Below, in pieces: positions 1-10,206 of a stretch of DNA of 64,000 bases. Numbering within the stretch: the first letter of the stretch is position 1; each line of letters begins with the position of its first letter. Made by a program: the position numbers and the translations under genes. Under the pieces are notes generated by a model that saw only the letters and a program-made list of their open reading frames with translations, did not search any database and was not told the DNA's origin. Source of the stretch: Pseudoips prasinana (lineage: Eukaryota; Arthropoda; Insecta; Lepidoptera; Nolidae); contig OX621265.1 in assembly GCA_951640165.1 (NCBI GenBank), positions 15,947,001-16,011,000 of the forward strand, written 5' to 3'.

Positions 1-419
1 AAAATCTAATACTTACAAGGAAAATATTTGCATCTAAATAAGCAAAAACCAACACAGAATGCACTTAAGATTTCTAGAATAATCAAATATCGCCTGTTAT
101 TAGGTATATAAATTACAAATCGCGTTATTTTTTCATATTTTACGTACCTAATATTTTTATACTTTGACATTATTGGTAGATAGACATTCGCAGCATTGAT
201 GCAATAGTTATATTCTCTTTGATGACACTTATAGAGGTTGGGGTCGCAACTAAACGCTACTACAGGTAAGCATGAGTATAGGTACTAATATAATATTCTT
301 GGTGGAGGCTTTTGTCCAGCAGTGGACATTTTACGGCTGTTATCATTATTATTATTAAAAGCTAGCTGTCCGGCGATCTTCGTATCGCTATAGTTTTTCC
401 CGTCAATATCGTCTAAAGT
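1..419. other. AT-rich, no gene seen
   Basis: No exon-like open frame or RNA gene is visible. The only recognisable piece is a short RTE 3' end at 300-345, with the words TTTGTCCAGCAGTGGAC and CGGCTG followed by an ATT run, matching the end of the full RTE at 52478-52510. Confidence 0.5.
300..356 (+). mobile_element. RTE 3'-end fragment
   Basis: The sequence reads like the last codons and tail of the RTE at 49348-52526 (TTTGTCCAGCAGTGGAC then CGGCTG), followed by an ATT microsatellite tail. It is about 50 bp, so it is a heavily 5'-truncated copy. Confidence 0.6.
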
Positions 420-423
420 CTAA

Positions 424-787
424 TCCTACTAATATAACAAAACGCGAACGATTGTAAGTATGGATGGATGTTTGTTACTCTTTCACGTAAAAACGACTAA
501 ATGGATTTTTATGAATCTTTACAATAATATAGGTTATCATCAGAATAACACATGGACTACAATTTATAAAGATATTGTGTGAATTGTCCGAAATATGACG
601 ATAAGTGTCAAGTAAGTAGGAAAAAAACTACCATCTGCGAGCTATTCCGGCGTGCACTGCCAAAACCGCTAGAGGTACACATCCTACTAATATTATAAAT
701 GCGAAAGTTTGTGAGTATGGATGTATGTTTGTTACTCTTTTACGCCAAAACTACTTTAACGCGGGTGAAACCGCGGGGCACAGCTAG
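424..787 (+). mobile_element. Helitron-like non-autonomous element
   Basis: It starts with TCCTACTAATAT and ends with a GC-rich hairpin (CGCGGGTGAAACCGCGG) followed after a few bases by CTAG and T. That is the TC...hairpin-CTRR layout of Helitrons. A second TCCTACTAATAT start occurs at about 681, so this may be one element inside another or two alternative 5' ends. No Rep/helicase coding remains. The middle matches the minus-strand copy at 47476-47856. Confidence 0.65.
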
Positions 788-1035
788 TATTTATATACCT
801 AATTATTTAATGCATTGTAATGAACGTCAGAGTTCCGTTCCAGAAAAAAACAAATAATGCTAAAGAAACAACGACCATTAATAAACAACGTCTCTTAGTC
901 TCCTGTCTCATTCGCACACTCACTTTTTTGACATTTTAAAATATTTGCTATTTCATATAGATCTTATATACATAAATGCCAAGACCAAGAAGATGTTCCT
1001 CGTCACGTGTGGAAACAAAAATAAAACATTAATTC

Positions 1036-1096
1036 ATCGTGACAAATGGAAATCCGTTGACTCTGCCTACCCCACTCGGAAACAGGCATTAGTTTA
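1036..1096 (+). pseudogene. LINE-B ORF2 C-terminal remnant
   Basis: A short frame encodes residues like DKWKSVDSAYPTRKQA. This matches the extreme C-terminus of the LINE-B family seen better preserved at 62085-62296 and, on the minus strand, 37677-37938. The rest of the reading frame is not recognisable here. Confidence 0.5.
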
Positions 1097-1126
1097 TAAC
1101 TACAGCTACCTTATAACTATACATAC

Positions 1127-1313
1127 CTGAGTAACTTCTCCACGAGTAGTTTCCCTAGGAAGCCAGTGCCTCCGGTGAGGAGTACAGTGGAACCCGAGAA
1201 GAGCTTCTGTATCTGGGACTCCCCCAGGGGTACATCCTCGTCCACCATGTCCTTGTAGGTAATATCGCCTCCTTGCTTCGTGTCTATCGCAGTCATAGTT
1301 CCTATTGTCATCC
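1127..1313 (-). CDS. Fatty acyl-CoA reductase, N-terminal coding exon
   Basis: This is the only supported host-gene exon. Reading leftwards from ATG at 1311-1309 it encodes 61 complete codons plus two bases. Residues 46-53 are TGGTGFLG, the NAD(P)H-binding Rossmann glycine motif, followed by KLLVEKLLR, the usual context in insect fatty acyl-CoA reductases. That family reduces long-chain acyl-CoA to fatty alcohol at the ER or peroxisome membrane, for wax, cuticle or pheromone synthesis. The exon is bounded by an acceptor (TTTGTTTCAG, ending at 1314) two bases before the ATG and a strong donor (AG/GTATGT, GT at 1126-1125). A non-coding upstream exon is therefore likely to the right. The catalytic YxxxK region and the C-terminal sterile domain are not here, and no further exon is seen between 1 and 1126, so the gene continues off the left edge. 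Which reductase subtype it is cannot be told from one exon. Confidence 0.8.
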
Positions 1314-1437
1314 CTGAAACAAAGAGTTCGAATATATAACTTGAAACATGTAATTGTGTTCCTACCTAGAATTTCAACCAACGTTAAAATAATTACTTGC
1401 AACATAGTCCTTGTCATAATTATTGACTTTTTACGAC
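1314..1437. other. Probable intron or 5' flank of the reductase exon
   Basis: About 124 bp of AT-rich sequence separates the reductase exon acceptor from the first copy of the tandem duplication. No other coding signal is seen. Confidence 0.4.
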
Positions 1438-1472
1438 ATCTATTTTATTAAGTTACCTTGATGTTGTTTGAA

Positions 1473-1796
1473 AAATATAAAAAACCAGCCAAGTGCGAGT
1501 CTGACTCACGCTCGAAGGGTTCAGTACTATTATGTATAAAAACGAGCAAAAAATTCACGTTTGTTGTGTTAAATAAAGAGGATATAGCCTGTATGGGAGG
1601 CCCCTTTTTAATAATATTTATATTATTTTGGTTTTTAGTATTTGTTGTTATAGCGGCAACAGAAATACATCATCTGTGAAAATTTCAACTGTCTAACTAT
1701 CACGGTTCATGAGATACAGCCTGGTGACAGACGGACAGACAGCGAAGTCTTAGTAATAGGGTCCCGTTTTACCCTTCGGGTACGGAACCCTAAAAT
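1473..1796 (+). repeat. GGTTCCGTA-type dispersed repeat, copy 1
   Basis: It opens with CCAGCCAAGTGCGAGTC and AAGGGTTCAGTAC and closes with TTCGGGTACGGAACCCTAAAA. The same edges occur at 14988-15548 and 55741-56278 and, reversed, at 28093-28190, 59205-59528 and 63768-64000. A 73-codon frame inside has no recognisable family and is not called as a gene. The class of the element is not clear. Confidence 0.7.
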
Positions 1797-1851
1797 TATA
1801 TATTTGCTCCGCTTGCGTATTTTCTTAAGTTAATAGTTGTGCAATTATAAA

Positions 1852-2158
1852 TACTCTCGTAAAATATCAGTATGTATGTCGATTGCCATGTTGTCACTTA
1901 CAACAGGGCAACTGATATTGATGAAAACATACTCTCGTAAAATATCAGTATGTATGTCGATTGCCATGTTGTCACTAACAACAGGGCAACTGATATTGAT
2001 GAAAACATACTCTCGTAAAATATCAGTATGTATGTCGATTGCCATGTTGTCACTAACAACAGGGCAACTGATATTGATGAAAAAATACTCTCGTAAAATA
2101 TCAGTATGTATGTCGATTGCCATGTTGTCACTAACAACAGGGCAACTGATATTGAAGT
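1852..2158. repeat. 78-bp minisatellite, four copies
   Basis: Units start at 1852, 1930, 2008 and 2086 with TACTCTCGTAAAATATC, a period of exactly 78 bp, so reading frames stay open on both strands. Each unit begins with AATATCAGT and ends with ACTGATATT, so every unit can fold into a stem. The long repetitive frames are a by-product of the period being a multiple of three. Confidence 0.9.
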
Positions 2159-2165
2159 AAAAATA

Positions 2166-2400
2166 AATATATTGGGTCAAATGTCACAATATCATCTGGT
2201 CCAAACTAGGCAGAGCCAGTACTATGGCAACCAGACAATTGATAATCATACTTATATATTTCTAAATAAATACATACTATAGAATATACTACTAAATAAA
2301 TTACACCCAGACATTGTACAAATAATTGTCACAAATATTTGTCTCGTGCGGAATCGAACCCACGACCTCTGGTTTAGCCACTTAGCTTAGCAAAGGGAGT
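2166..2400 (-). mobile_element. SINE3-like tRNA-derived element, copy 1
   Basis: On the minus strand a tRNA-like head with a B box (GGTTCGATTCC) is followed by ACAAATATTTGTGACAA, CTGGGTGTAA and the shared tail word CATAGTACTGGCTCTGCC. The order matches the SINE3 copies at 11478 and 36494. Confidence 0.65.
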
Positions 2401-2461
2401 CACTACTATCACGGGACACTCGTATTTACTGCTTCTTATTAATTGCCTCGCCGATTTAACA

Positions 2462-2660
2462 ATAGAGTGTTTAACCGCAAAAATGAGGTCCTGGGTTCAA
2501 ATCTTGGGTCGGGATAGAAGGTGTTATTGTTAAGGAAAATTTCTCAGTATCAGCCTTTGGTCTTCTTATCTTATATACAACGTGTAACAGAAAGAGTGAA
2601 CGTAACTTAAGGGGCATATACGGTCTCCTTAAGCCTACCTATACACAAAATCTCATACCG
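2462..2660 (+). mobile_element. Degenerate SINE1-related element
   Basis: GAGGTCCTGGGTTCAAATC resembles the B-box part of the SINE1 head, and TTTCTCAGTATCAGCC resembles its body. The right part (ACGTGTAACAGAAAGAGTG) reappears reversed at 8467-8512, next to the Tc1 insertion. The second tandem copy lies at 5973-6171. Confidence 0.5.
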
Positions 2661-3768
2661 TAATACCATCATTTTAATCTTGATCGTAAAATAATATACC
2701 ATTCAATATATCGACAAGTATTTTTATCGATATAACGAACATCCGTACTAACACAGCACCGCTGATTCTGATTTACGCTAGAAATTGTTTGACAACCTCT
2801 GTGTTTCTATGCACGCCTGGTAGTTTGATTCCGATTGCACTCACTACACATATTTTGTTTTATTTTCGAGTTATGTTTTTATTTATAGCACTGCTGAATA
2901 GCTATTGGATACTTTACATCGTATAAGTACGTGATACACAAACACATTACGAGAATCTTTTTATAGTTTAACTTCTAGTTGAAGTTGTTTTCAGTACTGA
3001 TGGAAGAATTTCATCATTTCACGTTCACTAAAATCTGCACCGACACCGAAAGCTTGACTCTAAGACTTGCCAACTAACACGAGTCTCTCTCATGTACAAC
3101 ATATTCATAGAATCGTAAAGCTTTCATGTTTCTTAGTTATAAAGAGGCGTGGCCTGCATCGCGACACTGTACCCTTCACGACATAGGTTCCTCGTAATTA
3201 AACAGCCTTAAATTCTGTGACCTATGAATCCTCATCATCACAAAGTGCACGTCTGAGGCTATTCTTTCATAGATGAATGCACGAAATGTTCAAAATTATT
3301 ACGATCACTAAACGACATAGTTAAGGATTTCGCGGAACACTTTACTCATTACTAAACGACATTTTAGACGATTTAGTAACTAAACACGACCTAAATAGAC
3401 ATCAGTTTACGAACAACTGATGATTTTAATATTTTTATTAAATAAATGAAATTGCACAATATTTGATGAATTTGGCGGCTTTCATCGAACGCGGCCCCTT
3501 TGGCGGCGTCTTTGAGTCCACTCAAAAGAGCCGCCTAGGTATCTACGACGCGCGCGGCTCGCTTACATGAATATTAAAAGATATTTAACCGTTTATTATT
3601 TACCTACATCAACTCTTTGATTTTGCCGTCATATTAGTGTAACTTTGGATATAATCAGGACGGAATTTGAAATGTCCCCAACTGTTCATATGAACTGTTC
3701 ATATGAGCCTAGTTACATTATTCATATTTTTTTATTTGTATGTATTGTATGAATGATTAATACAGGGA

Positions 3769-3809
3769 ACCTTTAAAATTTAGAGTGTATCACTCTAAAT
3801 TTTAAAGGT
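3769..3809. repeat. Palindrome, 19-bp arms, 3-nt loop
   Basis: The left arm ACCTTTAAAATTTAGAGTG is followed by TAT and its exact reverse complement. It lies just left of a minus-strand SINE1. The duplicated copy is at 7280-7320. Confidence 0.85.
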
Positions 3810-3825
3810 AGAATTGAAAGTGCCC

Positions 3826-4137
3826 CTGCACTTTCTATTCCATCACTCTCATGATCCGATGGGACGACTAGCGTTACGACCGGAAAGAGGTCAGGCACAG
3901 GAACGACGGCTTTACGTGCTCTCCGAGGCATGGGGGTGTAAAATCGTCAACTCCCAGACTTCGGGCTGATACTGAGAAATTTTTTTTTACGGAATAATCC
4001 CATAATCACTTTTTGGCCCGACCCGGGAATTGAACCCAGGACTTCATTATTCCCATAATCACTTTTTGGCCCGACCCGGGATTTGAACCCAGGACTTTAT
4101 TATCTGCAGTTGAACACGCTACCGCTAGACCAATGAG
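3826..4137 (-). mobile_element. SINE1 tRNA-derived element, copy 1
   Basis: On the minus strand the head reads TTGGTCTAGCGGTAGCGTG, a tRNA-like A box, then GGGTTCAAATCCCGGGTCGG, a B box. The body is shared with 27643-28010. It carries an internal ~48-bp tandem duplication around the B box (4001-4090). The head departs from a real tRNA: the anticodon arm is deleted or changed and the acceptor stem does not pair. Confidence 0.8.
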
Positions 4138-4983
4138 TTATACACGAATACATTCAAATGTCGCGGCGCGGGGCCCGCTTTGATGAATACCTATTAAAAA
4201 ATATTTAACCATTTATTATTTACCTACATCAATCCTTTGTATTCGCCGCCGCGCCGTATTAGAGTTCCTTGCGACAAAATCAGGACGGAATTCGAAATGT
4301 CCCCTAATGTTCATATGAGCCTAGTACATTATTCATATTTTTTCGTAATTTATACTGATAAATTCACGCGTACACGCGGTACTGAGTCGTACCGCGTGTG
4401 TTTATCTGGTTAGTTTGTATAGTTTGTATTAAAAATTAAGTACCTATTCGTTTCTGGTCAGATTAAATTCACACACTGAAAGAAAATTTTTATATTTTTA
4501 CTATTTATTTAACACACAACAAAATATCTGCAGTTACATAAGTCAATTAAATTATTTATTTCTCCTAGATCCAACATCTTGTGGAATATCAATTTAAATT
4601 AAATTAACTGATTTTTCCTAGTTATCAAATTTGTATGAATGATTAAAATGTCGTTACTTTAAAAATTAGAGCAAACATTCAGTTAAACATTTGATTGAAT
4701 CTTAAAATAAACACGTGTAATAAATTATGTGACTGTACAGAACCACACTTTTTATTTACAGTCTAAGTAGTAGGTACCCAAAGAGTTCACGGTAAGGTTC
4801 ATTACCCTTGCGGCTGAGTTTTTAGTGTTGTTCATAATGTCGGTAATCTTACTTGTTGATTTAGGTTGTCGATAGAAAAATAAATTACTAGTTGAATAAA
4901 AAATGATTATTTCTGTTTGAAGTTTCGTCCATAGGTAGCCGTCCTGATATCTATTTTATTAAGTTACCTTGATGTTGTTTGAA

Positions 4984-5307
4984 AAATATAAAAAACCAGC
5001 CAAGTGCGAGTCTGACTCACGCTCGAAGGGTTCAGTACTATTATGTATAAAAACGAGCAAAAAATTCACGTTTGTTGTGTTAAATAAAGAGGATATAGCC
5101 TGTATGGGAGGCCCCTTTTTAATAATATTTATATTATTTTGGTTTTTAGTATTTGTTGTTATAGCGGCAACAGAAATACATCATCTGTGAAAATTTCAAC
5201 TGTCTAACTATCACGGTTCATGAGATACAGCCTGGTGACAGACGGACAGACAGCGAAGTCTTAGTAATAGGGTCCCGTTTTACCCTTCGGGTACGGAACC
5301 CTAAAAT
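4984..5307 (+). repeat. GGTTCCGTA-type repeat, duplicated copy
   Basis: Exact counterpart of 1473-1796 within the second unit of the tandem duplication. Confidence 0.7.
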
Positions 5308-5362
5308 TATATATTTGCTCCGCTTGCGTATTTTCTTAAGTTAATAGTTGTGCAATTATAAA

Positions 5363-5669
5363 TACTCTCGTAAAATATCAGTATGTATGTCGATTGCCAT
5401 GTTGTCACTTACAACAGGGCAACTGATATTGATGAAAACATACTCTCGTAAAATATCAGTATGTATGTCGATTGCCATGTTGTCACTAACAACAGGGCAA
5501 CTGATATTGATGAAAACATACTCTCGTAAAATATCAGTATGTATGTCGATTGCCATGTTGTCACTAACAACAGGGCAACTGATATTGATGAAAAAATACT
5601 CTCGTAAAATATCAGTATGTATGTCGATTGCCATGTTGTCACTAACAACAGGGCAACTGATATTGAAGT
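5363..5669. repeat. 78-bp minisatellite, duplicated copy
   Basis: Same four units as 1852-2158, shifted by 3,511 bp in the second duplicate. Confidence 0.9.
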
Positions 5670-5676
5670 AAAAATA

Positions 5677-5911
5677 AATATATTGGGTCAAATGTCACAA
5701 TATCATCTGGTCCAAACTAGGCAGAGCCAGTACTATGGCAACCAGACAATTGATAATCATACTTATATATTTCTAAATAAATACATACTATAGAATATAC
5801 TACTAAATAAATTACACCCAGACATTGTACAAATAATTGTCACAAATATTTGTCTCGTGCGGAATCGAACCCACGACCTCTGGTTTAGCCACTTAGCTTA
5901 GCAAAGGGAGT
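5677..5911 (-). mobile_element. SINE3-like element, duplicated copy
   Basis: Exact counterpart of 2166-2400 in the second tandem unit. Confidence 0.65.
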
Positions 5912-7336
5912 CACTACTATCACGGGACACTCGTATTTACTGCTTCTTATTAATTGCCTCGCCGATTTAACAATAGAGTGTTTAACCGCAAAAATGAGGT
6001 CCTGGGTTCAAATCTTGGGTCGGGATAGAAGGTGTTATTGTTAAGGAAAATTTCTCAGTATCAGCCTTTGGTCTTCTTATCTTATATACAACGTGTAACA
6101 GAAAGAGTGAACGTAACTTAAGGGGCATATACGGTCTCCTTAAGCCTACCTATACACAAAATCTCATACCGTAATACCATCATTTTAATCTTGATCGTAA
6201 AATAATATACCATTCAATATATCGACAAGTATTTTTATCGATATAACGAACATCCGTACTAACACAGCACCGCTGATTCTGATTTACGCTAGAAATTGTT
6301 TGACAACCTCTGTGTTTCTATGCACGCCTGGTAGTTTGATTCCGATTGCACTCACTACACATATTTTGTTTTATTTTCGAGTTATGTTTTTATTTATAGC
6401 ACTGCTGAATAGCTATTGGATACTTTACATCGTATAAGTACGTGATACACAAACACATTACGAGAATCTTTTTATAGTTTAACTTCTAGTTGAAGTTGTT
6501 TTCAGTACTGATGGAAGAATTTCATCATTTCACGTTCACTAAAATCTGCACCGACACCGAAAGCTTGACTCTAAGACTTGCCAACTAACACGAGTCTCTC
6601 TCATGTACAACATATTCATAGAATCGTAAAGCTTTCATGTTTCTTAGTTATAAAGAGGCGTGGCCTGCATCGCGACACTGTACCCTTCACGACATAGGTT
6701 CCTCGTAATTAAACAGCCTTAAATTCTGTGACCTATGAATCCTCATCATCACAAAGTGCACGTCTGAGGCTATTCTTTCATAGATGAATGCACGAAATGT
6801 TCAAAATTATTACGATCACTAAACGACATAGTTAAGGATTTCGCGGAACACTTTACTCATTACTAAACGACATTTTAGACGATTTAGTAACTAAACACGA
6901 CCTAAATAGACATCAGTTTACGAACAACTGATGATTTTAATATTTTTATTAAATAAATGAAATTGCACAATATTTGATGAATTTGGCGGCTTTCATCGAA
7001 CGCGGCCCCTTTGGCGGCGTCTTTGAGTCCACTCAAAAGAGCCGCCTAGGTATCTACGACGCGCGCGGCTCGCTTACATGAATATTAAAAGATATTTAAC
7101 CGTTTATTATTTACCTACATCAACTCTTTGATTTTGCCGTCATATTAGTGTAACTTTGGATATAATCAGGACGGAATTTGAAATGTCCCCAACTGTTCAT
7201 ATGAACTGTTCATATGAGCCTAGTTACATTATTCATATTTTTTTATTTGTATGTATTGTATGAATGATTAATACAGGGAACCTTTAAAATTTAGAGTGTA
7301 TCACTCTAAATTTTAAAGGTAGAATTGAAAGTGCCC

Positions 7337-7648
7337 CTGCACTTTCTATTCCATCACTCTCATGATCCGATGGGACGACTAGCGTTACGACCGGAAAGAG
7401 GTCAGGCACAGGAACGACGGCTTTACGTGCTCTCCGAGGCATGGGGGTGTAAAATCGTCAACTCCCAGACTTCGGGCTGATACTGAGAAATTTTTTTTTA
7501 CGGAATAATCCCATAATCACTTTTTGGCCCGACCCGGGAATTGAACCCAGGACTTCATTATTCCCATAATCACTTTTTGGCCCGACCCGGGATTTGAACC
7601 CAGGACTTTATTATCTGCAGTTGAACACGCTACCGCTAGACCAATGAG
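7337..7648 (-). mobile_element. SINE1, duplicated copy
   Basis: Exact counterpart of 3826-4137 in the second tandem unit, including the internal duplication of the B-box segment. Confidence 0.8.
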
Positions 7649-8524
7649 TTATACACGAATACATTCAAATGTCGCGGCGCGGGGCCCGCTTTGATGAATA
7701 CCTATTAAAAAATATTTAACCATTTATTATTTACCTACATCAATCCTTTGTATTCGCCGCCGCGCCGTATTAGAGTTCCTTGCGACAAAATCAGGACGGA
7801 ATTCGAAATGTCCCCTAATGTTCATATGAGCCTAGTACATTATTCATATTTTTTCGTAATTTATACTGATAAATTCACGCGTACACGCGGTACTGAGTCG
7901 TACCGCGTGTGTTTATCTGGTTAGTTTGTATAGTTTGTATTAAAAATTAAGTACCTATTCGTTTCTGGTCAGATTAAATTCACACACTGAAAGAAAATTT
8001 TTATATTTTTACTATTTATTTAACACACAACAAAATATCTGCAGTTACATAAGTCAATTAAATTATTTATTTCTCCTAGATCCAACATCTTGTGGAATAT
8101 CAATTTAAATTAAATTAACTGATTTTTCCTAGTTATCAAATTTGTATGAATGATTAAAATGTCGTTACTTTAAAAATTAGAGCAAACATTCAGTTAAACA
8201 TTTGATTGAATCTTAAAATAAACACGTGTAATAAATTATGTGACTGTACAGAACCACACTTTTTATTTACAGTCTAAGTAGTAGGTACCCAAAGAGTTCA
8301 CGGTAAGGTTCATTACCCTTGCGGCTGAGTTTTTAGTGTTGTTCATAATGTCGGTAATCTTACTTGTTGATTTAGGTTGTCGATAGAAAAATAAATTACT
8401 AGTTGAATAAAAAATGATTATTTCTGTTTGAAGTTTCGTCCATAGGTAGCCGTCCTGATACCCTATAACCCCCTTAAGTTACGTTCACACTTTCTGTTAC
8501 ACGTTGTATATATATATATATATA

Positions 8525-10116
8525 CACACATCAACACAATCTAGGGATATTGAACATTTAATTGATTATCTAGAAAACTATAAACATTTTGTTATGACTG
8601 TAAATGGAAGAATTAAAGATAATTTCATGGCCGATATTTAAACATTAACAACACGATGCGATTTTGTTTTTCTAATTAATAAAAGTCTTAAATTAATTAA
8701 GCCATAGAAAATTACTGAGTGAACAAAAACATTTTATTCTTATAAAATTATTCAATCGAATTAAATGAATAAAAATCTTACCAAATCTGATAATCAGTAA
8801 TCGGTATTTCCTCCTCTAACATTAATCACACAGCGGCAACGATTTTCCATACTTAAAATTAAGGTGTCAATGTCTTGCTGGGGTATGCAGTCCCAAGTTC
8901 TTTTTAAATGTTCGAAAAGTTGTTCTTCTGTTGTCAAGTTGGGCGGAAAATCCCTCAATGCTCTTCGCTGTAACATGTCCCAGGCGTGTTCAATTGGGTT
9001 TAAGTCTGGCGACTGTGGAGGCCAATCTAATACCTGAACATCGTGTTCTCGAAGGGCGGCCCTCACCAGCCGCGCTGTATGGGAAGGTGCATTGTCATGC
9101 ATGAGCTGAAATTCTTGCCCCGTTAGGGCCCTGAGCGGGACAATGACACGTTCTACTACCTCCTCACGGTATCTATGGGCAGTCATGCTGCCCTGAATCC
9201 AAATGAGTTGGGTTCGTCCGCCGATTCGTATTCCTGCCCACACCATAATTGTCCCGCCTTGGTAAGAGTGGACCTCCTGTGGATGTCGGAGACGGCTGAC
9301 CCTGCCTGGAGTTCTCCAAACGCGTGTTCGTCTCGAATCTGGATGAAATCCATAGCGGGACTCATCAGTGAACAGCACCAATGACCATTGTTGATCACTC
9401 CATGTCAAATGTTCTTGAGCCCATAAAAGTCGCCTACCGCGATTGCCACGTCGCAGCGCTGGGACTCGTAGCGGTCTGCGAGCATGAAGACCAACTTCAT
9501 GCAGCCTCCTTCGCACGGTTTGGTCGCTCACCAGCAGCTGCTGACCCTCCTGGAGCCTTTGCACTAGTTGCATCGCTGTGATATTGGGTAGTCTTCTGGC
9601 GGTCATTTGGAGAAATCGATCCTGTCTCTGAGTGGTAACACGATATCTACCTGTGTGCCGTTCTGCCACATCTCCAGTAGCGCGATAACGTGACCACAGC
9701 CTGGATACCACATTTTGGCTTGTGCCCAGAGACTCAGCAACGACGCGTTGAATAGCACCGTTTTGTAACATGCCAACTGCCCGTAACATTTCATCTCGAC
9801 TCAAATGATGGCGTGGCATGACGCTAAAAAGCTTACACAACCAATTGAGAAAAGAAAATAAAACAATTTATCAGGTTTTCTTCAATTAACACGCAAAAAA
9901 AATTTTAATGCAACTTCTTGAAATTAGATACAACTCAAGATTGCGCTGTGCTTTGCGTGTTTTCATTTGTTTCTCATTTTAATTTTTAAATTTTGAATAA
10001 AGAATAGACAAGGTTTAAATCTGTAAATAAACTTTTTAAGGAAACTAAATAGGTTTTAAACAATAAAGCCATGTTTGATTTCAAAATAACGTATCCCTAG
10101 ACTTTGTTGATGTGTG
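8525..10116 (-). mobile_element. Tc1-family DNA transposon, apparently complete
   Basis: Terminal inverted repeats of about 25 bp (8525-8549 and 10092-10116) start CACACATCAACA and end CTAGGGATA, with two mismatches. TA dinucleotides flank both ends (8523-8524 and 10117-10118), as expected for Tc1/mariner. The element is 1,592 bp and holds one transposase ORF on the minus strand. It sits inside a TA microsatellite, itself in an older repeat whose other copy is at 2570-2660. Confidence 0.9.
8794..9840 (-). CDS. Tc1-type transposase (DD34E)
   Basis: The uninterrupted frame encodes 348 residues, the usual size for Tc1 transposases. It would cut and paste the surrounding element by binding its inverted repeats in the nucleus. 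Helix-turn-helix DNA-binding domains occupy roughly residues 10-115. The catalytic domain shows LFTDES (D159), LMHDNAPSH (D249) and PDLNPIEH (E284). Exactly 34 residues separate the second Asp from the Glu, the DD34E signature. The first ATG gives the longest frame; the second Met (residue 8, at 9819, before PRHHLSRDEM) looks a more typical start. No stop or frameshift is seen and all catalytic residues are present, so activity is possible. The frame is GC-richer than its surroundings, as expected for a recently arrived element. Confidence 0.93.
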   Translation of the reverse strand: MCKLFSVMPRHHLSRDEMLRAVGMLQNGAIQRVVAESLGTSQNVVSRLWSRYRATGDVAERHTGRYRVTTQRQDRFLQMTARRLPNITAMQLVQRLQEGQQLLVSDQTVRRRLHEVGLHARRPLRVPALRRGNRGRRLLWAQEHLTWSDQQWSLVLFTDESRYGFHPDSRRTRVWRTPGRVSRLRHPQEVHSYQGGTIMVWAGIRIGGRTQLIWIQGSMTAHRYREEVVERVIVPLRALTGQEFQLMHDNAPSHTARLVRAALREHDVQVLDWPPQSPDLNPIEHAWDMLQRRALRDFPPNLTTEEQLFEHLKRTWDCIPQQDIDTLILSMENRCRCVINVRGGNTDY

Positions 10117-10206
10117 TATATATATATATATATGTTTAAATACGTACATCGGCACTATATCTAAATTACACAGATGAAATAATCATGATATTTATTGTTA
10201 TATTTA

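Larger units (their letters stand above)
3560..4345. repeat. Diverged direct repeats flanking SINE1
   Basis: 3560-3730 and 4175-4345 share, in order, ATTATTTACCTACATCAA, TCAGGACGGAATT and TGTTCATATGAGCCTAG. They lie on both sides of the SINE1 element, with differences between them. They look like an older local duplication or two copies of one repeat. The pair is repeated at 7071-7856. Confidence 0.6.
1438..4948. repeat. 3,511-bp tandem duplication, copy 1
   Basis: The segment beginning ATCTATTTTATTAAG recurs 3,511 bp later. Every line compared between the copies is identical, including repeats, minisatellite and SINEs. The bases to the left (GAC at 1435-1437) differ from those before copy 2 (GAT). 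The unit holds no host gene: it contains a GGTTCCGTA-type repeat, a 4-copy minisatellite, a SINE3-like element, a SINE1 element, a 19-bp-arm palindrome and two diverged GC-richer direct repeats. Confidence 0.95.
4949..8459. repeat. 3,511-bp tandem duplication, copy 2
   Basis: This is the second copy of 1438-4948, head to tail, with no spacer. It ends CGTCCTGAT at 8459, after which the sequence departs from the unit start. The junction has at most one base of microhomology (A). Perfect identity means a very recent duplication or an assembly duplication. Confidence 0.95.

Noticed and set aside
1837..2180. Long open frames on both strands across the minisatellite (also at 5348-5691)
   Set aside because: They exist only because the repeat period is a multiple of three and lacks stops. 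The encoded repeats have no family features and both strands are equally open.
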